Origin: an uncultured Saprospiraceae bacterium
GTDB taxonomy: Bacteria; Bacteroidota; Bacteroidia; Chitinophagales; Saprospiraceae
Direction of reading: 5' to 3'
DNA length: 64,000 bases
Assembly: GCA_938003955.1 (NCBI GenBank)
Contig: CALKXE010000086.1
Location: forward strand, 1-64,000
A program made the translations under genes and the position numbers. The notes under the pieces are model-generated. The model was not told the DNA's origin. It did not search any database and worked only from the letters and a program-made list of their open reading frames with translations. Below are positions 56,821 through 64,000 of the stretch, piece after piece. The stretch's first letter is position 1, and each line of letters opens with the position of its first letter.

Positions 56821-57483
56821 ATGAAACAGCCACTTTGGAAAAGGATAAAATCTTACTTTGTTGATGTGCACATCGAGGGCACATCTTCTGTATTTAATGA
56901 AGAGTTGGATGTACTTCTAGTAAAGGGTGAATATCAATTGGTGACGCCTGAAGCAATATATTCATACGGCAAAAGATATGATAACTTCTTTAAGGCCTTT
57001 CAACAAATTGGACTCAATAAGTATGATATAGATTCAGTCTTGTTACTAGGTCTAGGCTTAGGAAGTATTCCATATATGTTGGAAAAACATTTCAATCGTG
57101 ATTATTCCTATACAGCAGTTGAGATCGATGAGGATATTGTCTACCTAGCAAGTAAATATGTACTGAATGATCTGGAGTCCGAGGTGTCGACTATTTGTAC
57201 TGATGCGCTTCATTTCGTAAAAATTGACACACGGAAGTATGATTTTGTAGCGATGGATGTTTTTGTTAGTGATTATATCCCAGAGGAATTCGAAACAGAA
57301 GGTTTTCTTCGGGCATTGTCAGATCGGATGGCTGATGATGGACTATTATTATTCAATAGGTTGTATTTTTTTGATGGAGATAAAAAGAAGACTAAAGAGT
57401 ATTTTGACACAATTTTCAAAAAGGTATTTCCAGAAGGAAGATACCTTGAAGTTAATGGAAATTGGATATTGTTCAATAAGTAG
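56821..57483 (+). CDS. spermidine synthase-like methyltransferase-fold protein
   Basis: The 220-aa protein has a Rossmann fold with LLLGLGLGSIPYMLEKHF at about 76-93 and VEIDEDIVYLASKYV at about 101-115, plus TDALHFVK and YDFVAMDVFVSD further on. This matches the spermidine synthase-like superfamily. It is shorter than true SpeE and lacks a clear N-terminal beta-barrel, so it may be an SAM-binding protein of different specificity. It starts 118 nt after the GlmU-like gene. Confidence 0.8.
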   Translation: MKQPLWKRIKSYFVDVHIEGTSSVFNEELDVLLVKGEYQLVTPEAIYSYGKRYDNFFKAFQQIGLNKYDIDSVLLLGLGLGSIPYMLEKHFNRDYSYTAVEIDEDIVYLASKYVLNDLESEVSTICTDALHFVKIDTRKYDFVAMDVFVSDYIPEEFETEGFLRALSDRMADDGLLLFNRLYFFDGDKKKTKEYFDTIFKKVFPEGRYLEVNGNWILFNK

Positions 57484-57614
57484 AAGTGGAATTTGATGAC
57501 TTATTGATTTAATAAAATCATATTTAGATATTGATGAACCATTTTTTTAGTTGAAAGTGTTTAAGACAAGTAAAACAGAAGAAGACTGGGCTTCCAGAAA
57601 TTAAGAATAAGTAT

Positions 57615-57980
57615 ATGGCATCGAAAAGACAAGAACAAGTAGCGGAATTGATTAGAAGAAATTTTGGAATTGTACTCCATAGTGATGGGTCTTATATCTA
57701 TGGGGACGCATTTGTAACTGTGACGTCAGTACTAGTGACACCTGATTTGTCAATGGCGAAGTTATATGTAAGCGTATTTAATACAGAAGATAAAGAGGCG
57801 GTATTACTTAGTCTTAATAAAGGAATAAAAGGTCTTAAAAAATCTCTTGCTTACCGTATTAGAAACCACGTTCGTAGAATGCCTGAAATTGCTATATACT
57901 TAGACGATACCCTCGATGAAATGTATAAGTTGAATCAGATATTTGACGGGTTAGATAAACCGAATCAAGAAGAAGAATAA
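57615..57980 (+). CDS. rbfA: 30S ribosome-binding factor A
   Basis: The 121-aa protein fits the RbfA KH-like fold: SKRQEQVAELIRRNFGIVL at the N-terminus, VTVTSVLVTPDLSMAKLYVSV in the centre, and the conserved LRRMPEIAIYLDDTLD-type end (HVRRMPEIAIYLDD here). It helps mature the 30S subunit and is important in cold adaptation. It converges with the metal permease gene. Confidence 0.95.
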   Translation: MASKRQEQVAELIRRNFGIVLHSDGSYIYGDAFVTVTSVLVTPDLSMAKLYVSVFNTEDKEAVLLSLNKGIKGLKKSLAYRIRNHVRRMPEIAIYLDDTLDEMYKLNQIFDGLDKPNQEEE

Positions 57981-58047
57981 ATCATATTTAAGCCTCCAAG
58001 AGCGCATTTTTCATTTTGATCAATTTATTAAATCACTATTTCTAAGT

Positions 58048-59535
58048 TTATTTTTTAGAAACGATCACCTGTCCTGCTAGTTCTGGGTCCATTTCTATTG
58101 ATTTTTGACCTTGTTGAACTACAACTTTTTCTCTTGTTATTTTCTTTATTGTAACGAATGTATTGGGTAGTAATCCTAATTCCCACAGATCACTCTCTAC
58201 CGATTGATTTACTTGCTCTTTAATAATTCTAAGTTTGATATTCATTTTTTGAGATATCAAGGACATGATTAGTTTCTTAGATTTCTTAGGAATAGGGGAG
58301 CCGTGCGGATCTGTCTCTGGATATCCTAATTTCTTGTCTACTTCATCCAATAATTCGTCAGTTAAATGATGTTCTAGTCTATCGGCTTCGTCGTGGATCT
58401 GTCCTTCTGTGAGACCCATGGTAGATACTTGATATGATTCCCATAGTCTGTGTGCTCTTACTAGAGATTGGGCTTGACCCATTCCTTTCGCTGTAAGAGA
58501 AATGTCTGCTCCGACTAAGATGACGCCTTCGGCCGTAAGGTACTTGAGGTGTTTTTTTAATTGTTTCATACTCAATCCTAGCCTGTTGATTAGCTTTGGT
58601 ATGGTAAGTGGATTCTGAGGAGTATGTTTGATAGCTTGTCTGAGAATGTCTTCTCTTTCTATTTTTTGGCGTTGCCTGTAGGATCTTATCGTCCTAAGCA
58701 CAAGGCCTTTTTCTGGTGAAAATAGTGCAGCTATAAAATATAATGCAGAGGCAACAAGAACCATTGCTGGTCCTGGAGGGGTATTATATACAATGCTTAA
58801 TATCAAACCTAAAACCGAAGAAAATAATCCTAAAGATGCGGAAATGGCAATAACGTATTTTAATTTGTTAGAAAGTAAAAGCGCTGTAGATGAAGGAGTG
58901 ATTAACAGAGCAACTACCAATATAACGCCTACTGTTTTTAGCCCAGCAACAATAGCAAAGGATAACATCAACATCAAAAAGTAGTGTACCATTTTGGTCG
59001 ATATACCCATCGTGCTTGCAATTACGGGCTGGAAAGTTGTTATGAAAAGAAATCTATAGAATAGAGAGACACTACCGATTGTATATAATGTGATCAATAA
59101 TGTGAGAATGATATCTTCATTCGAGATACCCATAATACTTCCAATCAAGAAATCCTTAAGATCAAGATGGACGCCTCCCTCATTATTTAGCCAGCTAATT
59201 CCTATGACACCTATAGAAAACATAAGTGTAAAGACGATCCCAATGGCAGCATCATTTTTAGTTTTGATGTTTTGTTGGATCCAGGTGATGAGCAGTGCTG
59301 TCAGAAGTCCTGCAATAACAGACCCCATAAAGAAACCAATTGTACTATATCCAAATAATATAAATGCAAAAAAGACTCCAGGTAGAATAGCATGTGATAA
59401 AGCATCACCAATCAAAGACATGTTTCTAAGTACGATAAAACAGCCAAGAACACCATACATGATCCCAATAAGGGAACAAGTGATTAGAGCTCTAATGGCC
59501 CATGGTTCTAAAAGTACAGTTAATATATCATTCAT
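58048..59535 (-). CDS. metal ABC transporter permease fused to a DtxR/MntR-type regulator
   Basis: The 495-aa protein has an ABC-3 type permease with seven to nine membrane helices at residues 1-275 (motifs LIGDALSHAILPG at 41-53 and TVGVILVVALLITPSSTALL at 201-220). A winged-helix domain follows at about 292-355. A DtxR-type dimerisation and metal-binding domain at about 357-415 has His362 and Glu366 in AHRLWESY, HDEADRLEHH at 381-390 and DPHGSPIP at 409-416. A FeoA/SH3-like tail occupies 425-495. This order is that of chlamydial YtgCR, in which the regulator is released from the permease. It probably imports Mn, Zn or Fe; the ATPase and binding protein are not adjacent. Confidence 0.92.
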   Translation of the reverse strand: MNDILTVLLEPWAIRALITCSLIGIMYGVLGCFIVLRNMSLIGDALSHAILPGVFFAFILFGYSTIGFFMGSVIAGLLTALLITWIQQNIKTKNDAAIGIVFTLMFSIGVIGISWLNNEGGVHLDLKDFLIGSIMGISNEDIILTLLITLYTIGSVSLFYRFLFITTFQPVIASTMGISTKMVHYFLMLMLSFAIVAGLKTVGVILVVALLITPSSTALLLSNKLKYVIAISASLGLFSSVLGLILSIVYNTPPGPAMVLVASALYFIAALFSPEKGLVLRTIRSYRQRQKIEREDILRQAIKHTPQNPLTIPKLINRLGLSMKQLKKHLKYLTAEGVILVGADISLTAKGMGQAQSLVRAHRLWESYQVSTMGLTEGQIHDEADRLEHHLTDELLDEVDKKLGYPETDPHGSPIPKKSKKLIMSLISQKMNIKLRIIKEQVNQSVESDLWELGLLPNTFVTIKKITREKVVVQQGQKSIEMDPELAGQVIVSKK

Positions 59536-59558
59536 AATATCGTATCCGATTACTGTGA

Positions 59559-59566
59559 CAAAGATA
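59559..59566 (-). promoter_or_regulatory. -7 promoter element of the permease-regulator gene
   Basis: The minus strand reads TATCTTTG (TAnnTTTG), 23 nt upstream of the start at 59535. If the DtxR-like domain autoregulates, its operator should lie around here; I do not see a clear palindrome. Confidence 0.55.
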
Positions 59567-59865
59567 CGTGAATATTTAACACGGGTGTAATATTTTTTTA
59601 GGCTTACCTAAAAATTGATAATTAGCTGTTGTTTATATCTTACTTTCCTATTTCACTTTTTAATGATGCAAATTTGGAAACATACCCAAATGTTTCATTT
59701 TTTTCTCAAAAACGATGCAATATTCATTCAGTTTGAAAAAAAATAAATCTCCAATAAAGTACTTAACTTATGTAGTTACAAAGCATTACAAAGGAATACT
59801 AAATCTCATCAAAAATAAATTGAAATAAAATGTACTTCTTTGTTTGGGTTAAGATTAGATTCTAG

Positions 59866-59873
59866 TATATTTG
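59866..59873 (+). promoter_or_regulatory. -33/-7 promoter of the tRNA-Gly/tRNA-Leu pair
   Basis: TATATTTG with an upstream TTG at 59844-59846 and a 19-nt spacer is a full match to the Bacteroidota consensus, 36 nt before tRNA-Gly. Confidence 0.8.
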
Positions 59874-59909
59874 CATCGCTTTAGAAAAAGCACGTTCTTT
59901 AATACATAC

Positions 59910-59982
<73 letters not shown>

Positions 59983-59991
59983 CTAGACAAT

Positions 59992-60028
59992 AGAGCCGGA
60001 CTATATTCTAGTTTCGGCTTTGTTTTTT
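59992..60028 (+). terminator. hairpin with T run between tRNA-Gly and tRNA-Leu
   Basis: The stem AGAGCCG / CGGCTTT, extended inward with wobble pairs, is followed by GTTTTTT. It probably ends part of the tRNA-Gly transcripts, while tRNA-Leu follows 39 nt later. Confidence 0.6.
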
Positions 60029-60066
60029 AATTATCAATAAGTTTTAGTACTTATTGATTGGATTCT

Positions 60067-60150
60067 GCCCGGGTGGTGGAATTGGTAGACACGCAGGACT
60101 TAAAATCCTGTGGCTTCGCGGCCGTGCGGGTTCGATTCCCGCTCCGGGTA
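60067..60150 (+). tRNA. tRNA-Leu (anticodon TAA)
   Basis: The acceptor arms GCCCGGG (60067-60073) and TCCGGGT (60143-60149) pair with G-U at both ends. The D arm, the long variable arm GGCTTCGCGGCC, the T loop GTTCGATTC, and the anticodon stem CAGGA/TCCTG with TAA at 60101-60103 identify a tRNA-Leu. The discriminator is A. CCA is not encoded. Confidence 0.96.
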
Positions 60151-60160
60151 CAAATCGAGT

Positions 60161-60199
60161 AAAAAGCGTAATTAACTTAGTTGTTGATTACGCTTTTTT
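60161..60199 (+). terminator. terminator of the tRNA-Leu gene
   Basis: A perfect 12-bp inverted repeat AAAAAGCGTAAT / ATTACGCTTTTT has a 14-nt loop and a T run that includes the stem end. Confidence 0.85.
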
Positions 60200-60223
60200 A
60201 TTTTCGGAGAAATTTAATAAAGA

Positions 60224-60242
60224 GCTTCGCGGTTGTGCGGGT
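60224..60242 (+). repeat. partial duplicate of the tRNA-Leu variable-arm region
   Basis: GCTTCGCGGTTGTGCGGGT matches 60113-60131 within tRNA-Leu at 17 of 19 positions (CC replaced by TT). Only the variable arm and the start of the T stem are copied; the T loop is not. Confidence 0.75.
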
Positions 60243-60351
60243 CAAAGTGTTTTGCAAAAAAACACCAGCTTAATAATTATAGAGAATTGCAGATTCTCGG
60301 GATTCGCCTCGAAAAGTAGGATGATGTATAAGAGCTGTTAAGATAAGGTAA

Positions 60352-60960
60352 TCATCTAACCCGTTCTAATAACTCATACTTACTACTTACACTAAGCAGT
60401 TGAAACAATCGCTTCTGATAAGTCTTCACGGTATTTACACTAATGAATAGCTTTTCGCCAACTTCCTTATAAGTAAGTCCATCCTTGAATCCAATTAAGA
60501 TTTCATATTCTTTGTCTGTAAGAGTGACACAGAGTTTACTCTCTAAGCTTTCTTTAGTGTAGGAGATTTTAGCATTTTCCATGCTATGTTTGAAAAGGGC
60601 CAATTCAATATTTACCTTCAGATCATTTTCGCTGAATGGCTTTACTATATAGCCATAGGGTAGTGTATCCTTTACCAAATCCAACGTAGTCTTGTCTGAG
60701 AACGAAGTAAGGTAGACAAACGGAACATTGTATTTTTTACGAATGATTTTCGCTAAATCAATCCCAGATAATGTACCTTTTATATTGATGTCTAGAAGAA
60801 TCAGATCAGCCTCTACTTGTGCAAATAAGTCCAATGCTTTGTCTCCGTTCATAGAATGACCTACGACTTTATGACCAAGCAGATCGAGGGTCGACTTTAA
60901 TTCTGCCGCTATAAGGGCTTCATCTTCTATGATGATTATTTTTGTGGGGTTATCCTTCAA
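60352..60960 (-). CDS. response regulator with LuxR-type HTH output
   Basis: The 202-aa protein has a receiver domain at about 6-120: acidic pair Glu12-Asp13 (IEDEA), phosphoacceptor Asp57 (LILLDINIKG), Thr85 (YLTSFSD) and Lys107 (YIVKPFS). A LuxR/GerE-type helix-turn-helix follows at about 140-200 (LTDKEYEILIGFKDGLTYKE, VNTVKTYQKRLFQLL). It is probably phosphorylated by the upstream HisKA_2-type kinase. Its start overlaps the end of the small membrane protein gene by 11 nt, indicating coupled translation. Confidence 0.92.
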   Translation of the reverse strand: MKDNPTKIIIIEDEALIAAELKSTLDLLGHKVVGHSMNGDKALDLFAQVEADLILLDINIKGTLSGIDLAKIIRKKYNVPFVYLTSFSDKTTLDLVKDTLPYGYIVKPFSENDLKVNIELALFKHSMENAKISYTKESLESKLCVTLTDKEYEILIGFKDGLTYKEVGEKLFISVNTVKTYQKRLFQLLSVSSKYELLERVR

Positions 60961-61225
60961 GGTCTTCGATTATCTCCTCTAAAGTTATAGAATAATTATC
61001 TGATCCAAAGTCTAGATTAGATATTTCTTTATATAAAATATGACAATACATAATTGTGCCTAAGAGTAATAATAGTCCGAAAGCTACAAATAGCAGAGGA
61101 ATGAAGAAGCCTGCAACCCCGCTCATCAAGAGTAGTGAGTAGTAGATAGTCTTTTTATTAATGTGCGTTGACGACTTAGTAACTGAGTCGTCTGTGAGCG
61201 TGATAGGATATTCAATTGATTTCAT
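60950..61225 (-). CDS. small two-helix membrane protein in the two-component cluster
   Basis: The 91-aa protein has a charged N-terminus (about 1-24), two hydrophobic helices at about 28-47 and 49-67, and an acidic C-terminal tail ending in EEIIEDLEG. I recognise no family. Its position between the kinase and the regulator, with overlap to the latter, suggests a role in the same pathway, for example as a modulator of kinase activity or localisation. Confidence 0.7.
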   Translation of the reverse strand: MKSIEYPITLTDDSVTKSSTHINKKTIYYSLLLMSGVAGFFIPLLFVAFGLLLLLGTIMYCHILYKEISNLDFGSDNYSITLEEIIEDLEG

Positions 61226-61331
61226 TTGGTGGAGTTTTATAAAAGGAGGTTTGTTTCCCTTGTTAATTAATATACTCCAAAAATAAGTGTTTAGTAGTCT
61301 GATACTTACACCCGAGTGGGTGAATGTACGA

Positions 61332-63344
61332 TTAGACTATTATTTTATAATCAGAAAATGAGATTTGAACATCCGTACCATTTTCTGTATTGATTGTCAT
61401 CTCTCCTTCTAATTGATCAGTGAGTGCGGATATCAGTGTAGTGCCGAAAGAGTTATTTCTTACATTTTTTGGATCGAAGCCTATACCATCATCCTTTATT
61501 TTAAGTTTCAGTTTTTTTCCTGTTTCTTTAAGCGACATTGATATGGTACCTTTTCTATTATCGGGGAAAGCATATTTTAGACAATTGGTAAAGAGTTCAT
61601 TGATGATTAGGCCTAGAGGAACTAGGGTATCTATGTCTATTTCAATATTCTGTATGTCTGCTTCTAGAATTATTTGATTAGGATTGACATCATACGTAGC
61701 AAATAATTCCTTAACCAACTTTTTGAGATAATCTGAGACACCTATTCCAGTAATAGATTCTTGCATATATAAATCTTGATGAATCAATGCCATTGATCTA
61801 ACTCGGCTTTTACCTTCGTTGATCGCATTAAGTACAGATTCGTCATTTATGGACCGACCTTGCAGTGTAAGCATACTTGATACTAATTGCAGATTGTTTT
61901 TTACTCTATGGTGTATTTCTCTGAGCAGGATGTCTTTTTCTGTAAGTGCCCTATTGATCACCTTATTTTGCGAGGCGATGCGTTTATTTCTTTTTCTGAG
62001 CTGCCACATTGCGACGCCTCCGAGAATCAAAATGACTGATCCCAGAAAACCTGCCAATTTATACTTGTCCAGTTTCTCGGACATTATCTGTTGGTCTTTT
62101 CTGTGTGCTTGATTGAGGAGTGCTTTTTCTTTTTCTGATTCGAAGGTTGCTAAGTTTCGCGCCATTGAAATGATCCTTTTCTCATCTTGAATATTGGCTT
62201 GATGGTCTATTTTTAGAGATAGATATTCGGCAACTTTCGCCGTGTTTTTTTCTTTTCTATATACGCTGACTAGACAATCACATGCTAGAGAGGCATACTC
62301 GTGACTTAACCGATCAGTAGCCCTTTTGTAGCTGATTAAACAATTATTTTTAGCTGATTGCAATTGGTCGTTTTCGAAATATCTAATACCTTTTTCAGCC
62401 AGTAATTTTGAATGGACTTCTAATAGTTCGTATGAAGAAATATCGCTTAGTAGACTATCGACTTTTTCCTTATCTAATGTTTTGTAAATATCTATTAAGC
62501 GGTGGATACTCGTGTAGTTTTTGCCGTTATGAGGAGCGGATCTAAGACTTTCAACTTGATTGAAATATTCAATTGCTTTGACGGTGTCTTTTTGCATTAG
62601 ATATGCTTCACCAAGTATGTGTAGACTAAATATCTTTGATATGTTTCTTAAGTTGATAGAACCCAATTCTAATGATTTATTTGCATTTTCTATGGCTTTT
62701 TCAGGGTTAAGTAGCTCAATGTGGAGGGTCGCAAGATTATTATATATGAAAGTGATTCCTGAATATTTTTTAGTTAGAGCTACATTGTATTCGGATATTG
62801 CTTGAGAATAATCACGATTAGCCTGGTGATACATTCCTTTTAATGTATGAAAATATCCTTTCTCGTTGAATTTTTTCTCTCCTAAATGATGATCCAGTAA
62901 ATCCAAGTATACTTTAGAACTATCCAATTGGCCAGTTAGATTATAGTATTCTACATTCAATCCACTTGACCAGACCGGCAATAGTTTATTTTTGAAAGTC
63001 CTACTTATTTCCACAATGCGATCTATATCCGATCTAATAAGTTTGGGGTCCTCATTCATGTATAGACGATACCTAGCTCTGAATTTTAGAGACCGAGCAA
63101 TGAAAAACTTGTAATTTCCCTCTTCTGCTATAGACAATGCCGACTCTATAAGGCTGTCAATATCTGGGTGCGAAAAATTGTAATGACTAACCAATTTTAA
63201 ATGCTTGGCAATCCTAGCACGAGGTTTCAATTCAGTATCTAATTCTGCTCTGATGCTATCAATCTTTATTTGGAGTTCAGCTTGCCCATTAACCATGAAT
63301 GTGTTGGTTGTGAAAAAAAGCAATATTAAAATCCTTAATATCAT
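61332..63344 (-). CDS. TPR-containing sensor histidine kinase, HisKA_2 type
   Basis: The 670-aa protein (from the ATG at 63344) has a signal peptide ending in TFMVNGQA and then about seven tetratricopeptide-like units. A membrane helix (LAGFLGSVILILGGVAMW) near residue 440 and a short coiled coil follow. The HisKA_2 domain has the phospho-His in LLREIHHRVKNNLQLVSSML, and a HATPase_c domain has INELFTNCLKYAF and DDGIGFDP. It probably senses an extracytoplasmic signal and phosphorylates the adjacent LuxR-type regulator. An upstream ATG at 63380 would add 12 residues before the signal peptide. The next gene upstream encodes a paralogue. Confidence 0.9.
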   Translation of the reverse strand: MILRILILLFFTTNTFMVNGQAELQIKIDSIRAELDTELKPRARIAKHLKLVSHYNFSHPDIDSLIESALSIAEEGNYKFFIARSLKFRARYRLYMNEDPKLIRSDIDRIVEISRTFKNKLLPVWSSGLNVEYYNLTGQLDSSKVYLDLLDHHLGEKKFNEKGYFHTLKGMYHQANRDYSQAISEYNVALTKKYSGITFIYNNLATLHIELLNPEKAIENANKSLELGSINLRNISKIFSLHILGEAYLMQKDTVKAIEYFNQVESLRSAPHNGKNYTSIHRLIDIYKTLDKEKVDSLLSDISSYELLEVHSKLLAEKGIRYFENDQLQSAKNNCLISYKRATDRLSHEYASLACDCLVSVYRKEKNTAKVAEYLSLKIDHQANIQDEKRIISMARNLATFESEKEKALLNQAHRKDQQIMSEKLDKYKLAGFLGSVILILGGVAMWQLRKRNKRIASQNKVINRALTEKDILLREIHHRVKNNLQLVSSMLTLQGRSINDESVLNAINEGKSRVRSMALIHQDLYMQESITGIGVSDYLKKLVKELFATYDVNPNQIILEADIQNIEIDIDTLVPLGLIINELFTNCLKYAFPDNRKGTISMSLKETGKKLKLKIKDDGIGFDPKNVRNNSFGTTLISALTDQLEGEMTINTENGTDVQISFSDYKIIV

Positions 63345-63484
63345 ATGGCAATTTACAAACTTGTAAATAAACGAAATCAATTTAATATTAATTTAGCGTA
63401 TATTTTCAATTAAATGTTAGCTAATAATTTAGTAATTATGTCACGAGACAGCCACTACACTGCCTCATGACAACTAACAAATAA

Positions 63485-64000
63485 TTATATTTTTGAGTTA
63501 GACTTATAGTCCTTTATTGATATCATTATTGATGTTCCTTTTTCGTTTGATATTTTCTTGGTTCCATCTAGTTGTTCAGTTAATGCATTGATAAGTGTTG
63601 ATCCAAAGGAGTTTTCTCTTGTTTTGGATGGGTCATAGCCAATTCCATTGTCAGAAATGATTAATACCATTTCATTGTTTATTTCATTCAGAGATACAGT
63701 AAGCATTCCTTGCTTGTTATTCGGAAAAGCATATTTCAAACTATTAGTTATCAGTTCATTGATAATCAATCCTAACGGCACGACGGTATCTACATCTAAT
63801 TCTAGTTCTTGGATGTCCAATGATAATTGAACCCTATCTTGATCCACTCTGTATGTGTCAAATAGCTCTGAGGTTAATTTTTCCAAATATGATTTTACTC
63901 CAATGGCGGTAAGGTTTTCTTTATTGTATAAATCTTGATGGATGAGTGCCATTGACCGGACTCTACTCTTACCTTCATTAATTGCTTTTATAGCCATTTC
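63485..64000 (-). CDS. sensor histidine kinase, HisKA_2 type, C-terminal part (5' end outside window)
   Basis: The visible 172 codons cover the end of the HisKA_2 domain (AINEGKSRVRSMALIHQDL) and the HATPase_c domain (LIINELITNSLKYAF, ISDNGIGYDP, NSFGSTLINALTEQL). It is a close paralogue of the kinase at 61332-63344, sharing the same blocks. The frame is open to the window edge, so the phospho-His and sensor region lie beyond it. It ends 141 nt upstream of the paralogue's start on the same strand. Confidence 0.9.
   Translation of the reverse strand, partial: EMAIKAINEGKSRVRSMALIHQDLYNKENLTAIGVKSYLEKLTSELFDTYRVDQDRVQLSLDIQELELDVDTVVPLGLIINELITNSLKYAFPNNKQGMLTVSLNEINNEMVLIISDNGIGYDPSKTRENSFGSTLINALTEQLDGTKKISNEKGTSIMISIKDYKSNSKI

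Larger units (their letters stand above)
59536..59909. other. 374-nt divergent intergenic region
   Basis: It holds the -7 element of the permease gene on the minus strand and the tRNA promoter on the plus strand. The stretch between is AT-rich, with no gene or repeat that I can recognise. Confidence 0.55.

Noticed and set aside
60224-60242. tRNA-Leu fragment as an integrase attachment site
   Set aside because: The copied part is the variable arm and not the 3' end, no integrase or element lies between the two copies, and the identity is only 17 of 19.
63345-63380. ATG at 63380 as start of the TPR kinase
   Set aside because: It would add 12 residues ahead of the signal peptide; the ATG at 63344 is a better fit.

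Overview
The window looks like a chromosomal segment of a low-GC, non-mobile member of the Bacteroidota, most likely a marine Saprospiria-type bacterium. Four things point there. Several proteins carry type IX secretion (T9SS) C-terminal sorting domains, and a SprB-like adhesin sits next to a PorP/SprF-like gene. Promoters have the Bacteroidota -7 element TAnnTTTG. Lineage-typical families are present (DUF4293, OstA-like, BatE-like, FISUMP, L31 type B, RNase HI with a viroplasmin domain). There is also a carotenoid hydroxylase. The exact genus cannot be read from the sequence. I see no insertion sequence, prophage, integrase or CRISPR array.

Layout. 1-2585: a truncated M28/glutaminyl-cyclase-like lipoprotein, cysS and a DUF4293 membrane protein, all on the minus strand. 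2646-6653: FAD oxidoreductase, OstA-like and BatE-like genes. 6717-23088: a 16-kb surface locus with a SprB-like adhesin that has cohesin-like modules, a PorP/SprF-like outer-membrane protein, a small secreted protein and two giant paralogous T9SS cargo proteins (1975 and 1375 aa). Both giants end in dockerin-like, cohesin-like and sorting domains. Between the giants lies a 973-nt non-coding region with a 17-unit TATC microsatellite. 23250-26311: ruvX, def, an RNase HI, tatD and tRNA-Ser. 26530-28922: an ExbB/ExbD proton-channel operon. 29241-31660: uvrC and mgsA. 31797-36822: a CUB-domain T9SS protein, an aminotransferase, DUF554 and a FISUMP surface protein. 36951-40909: carA, eno, a DivIC/FtsB-like gene and sucD. 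41367-49440: two large orphan histidine kinases flanking crtZ, then a metallophosphoesterase-like lipoprotein. 49710-50124: RNase P RNA. 50375-54598: NAD(P)H oxidoreductase, a secreted VWA/MopE protein, a thioredoxin-like protein and a membrane-anchored LuxR-type regulator. 54996-57980: L31B, a GlmU-like protein, a spermidine-synthase-like protein and rbfA. 58048-59535: a metal ABC permease fused to a DtxR-type regulator. 59910-60199: tRNA-Gly and tRNA-Leu. 60352-64000: a two-component cluster with a response regulator, a small membrane protein and two tandem paralogous histidine kinases, the last cut by the window edge.

How the genes fit together. The most distinctive part is the 6.9-23 kb surface locus. 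The SprB-like protein has three cohesin-like modules and a type B sorting domain, and its neighbour is a putative SprF-type partner. The two giant cargo proteins carry a dockerin-like segment next to a cohesin-like module. This is a plausible cell-surface assembly built on cohesin/dockerin-type contacts, but the interaction is inferred, not shown. Other points worth a second look are the permease-DtxR fusion (same arrangement as chlamydial YtgCR), an mgsA gene with no canonical start codon upstream of its active-site motif, two families of diverged intergenic repeats, the TATC tract, and a partial copy of the tRNA-Leu variable-arm region.
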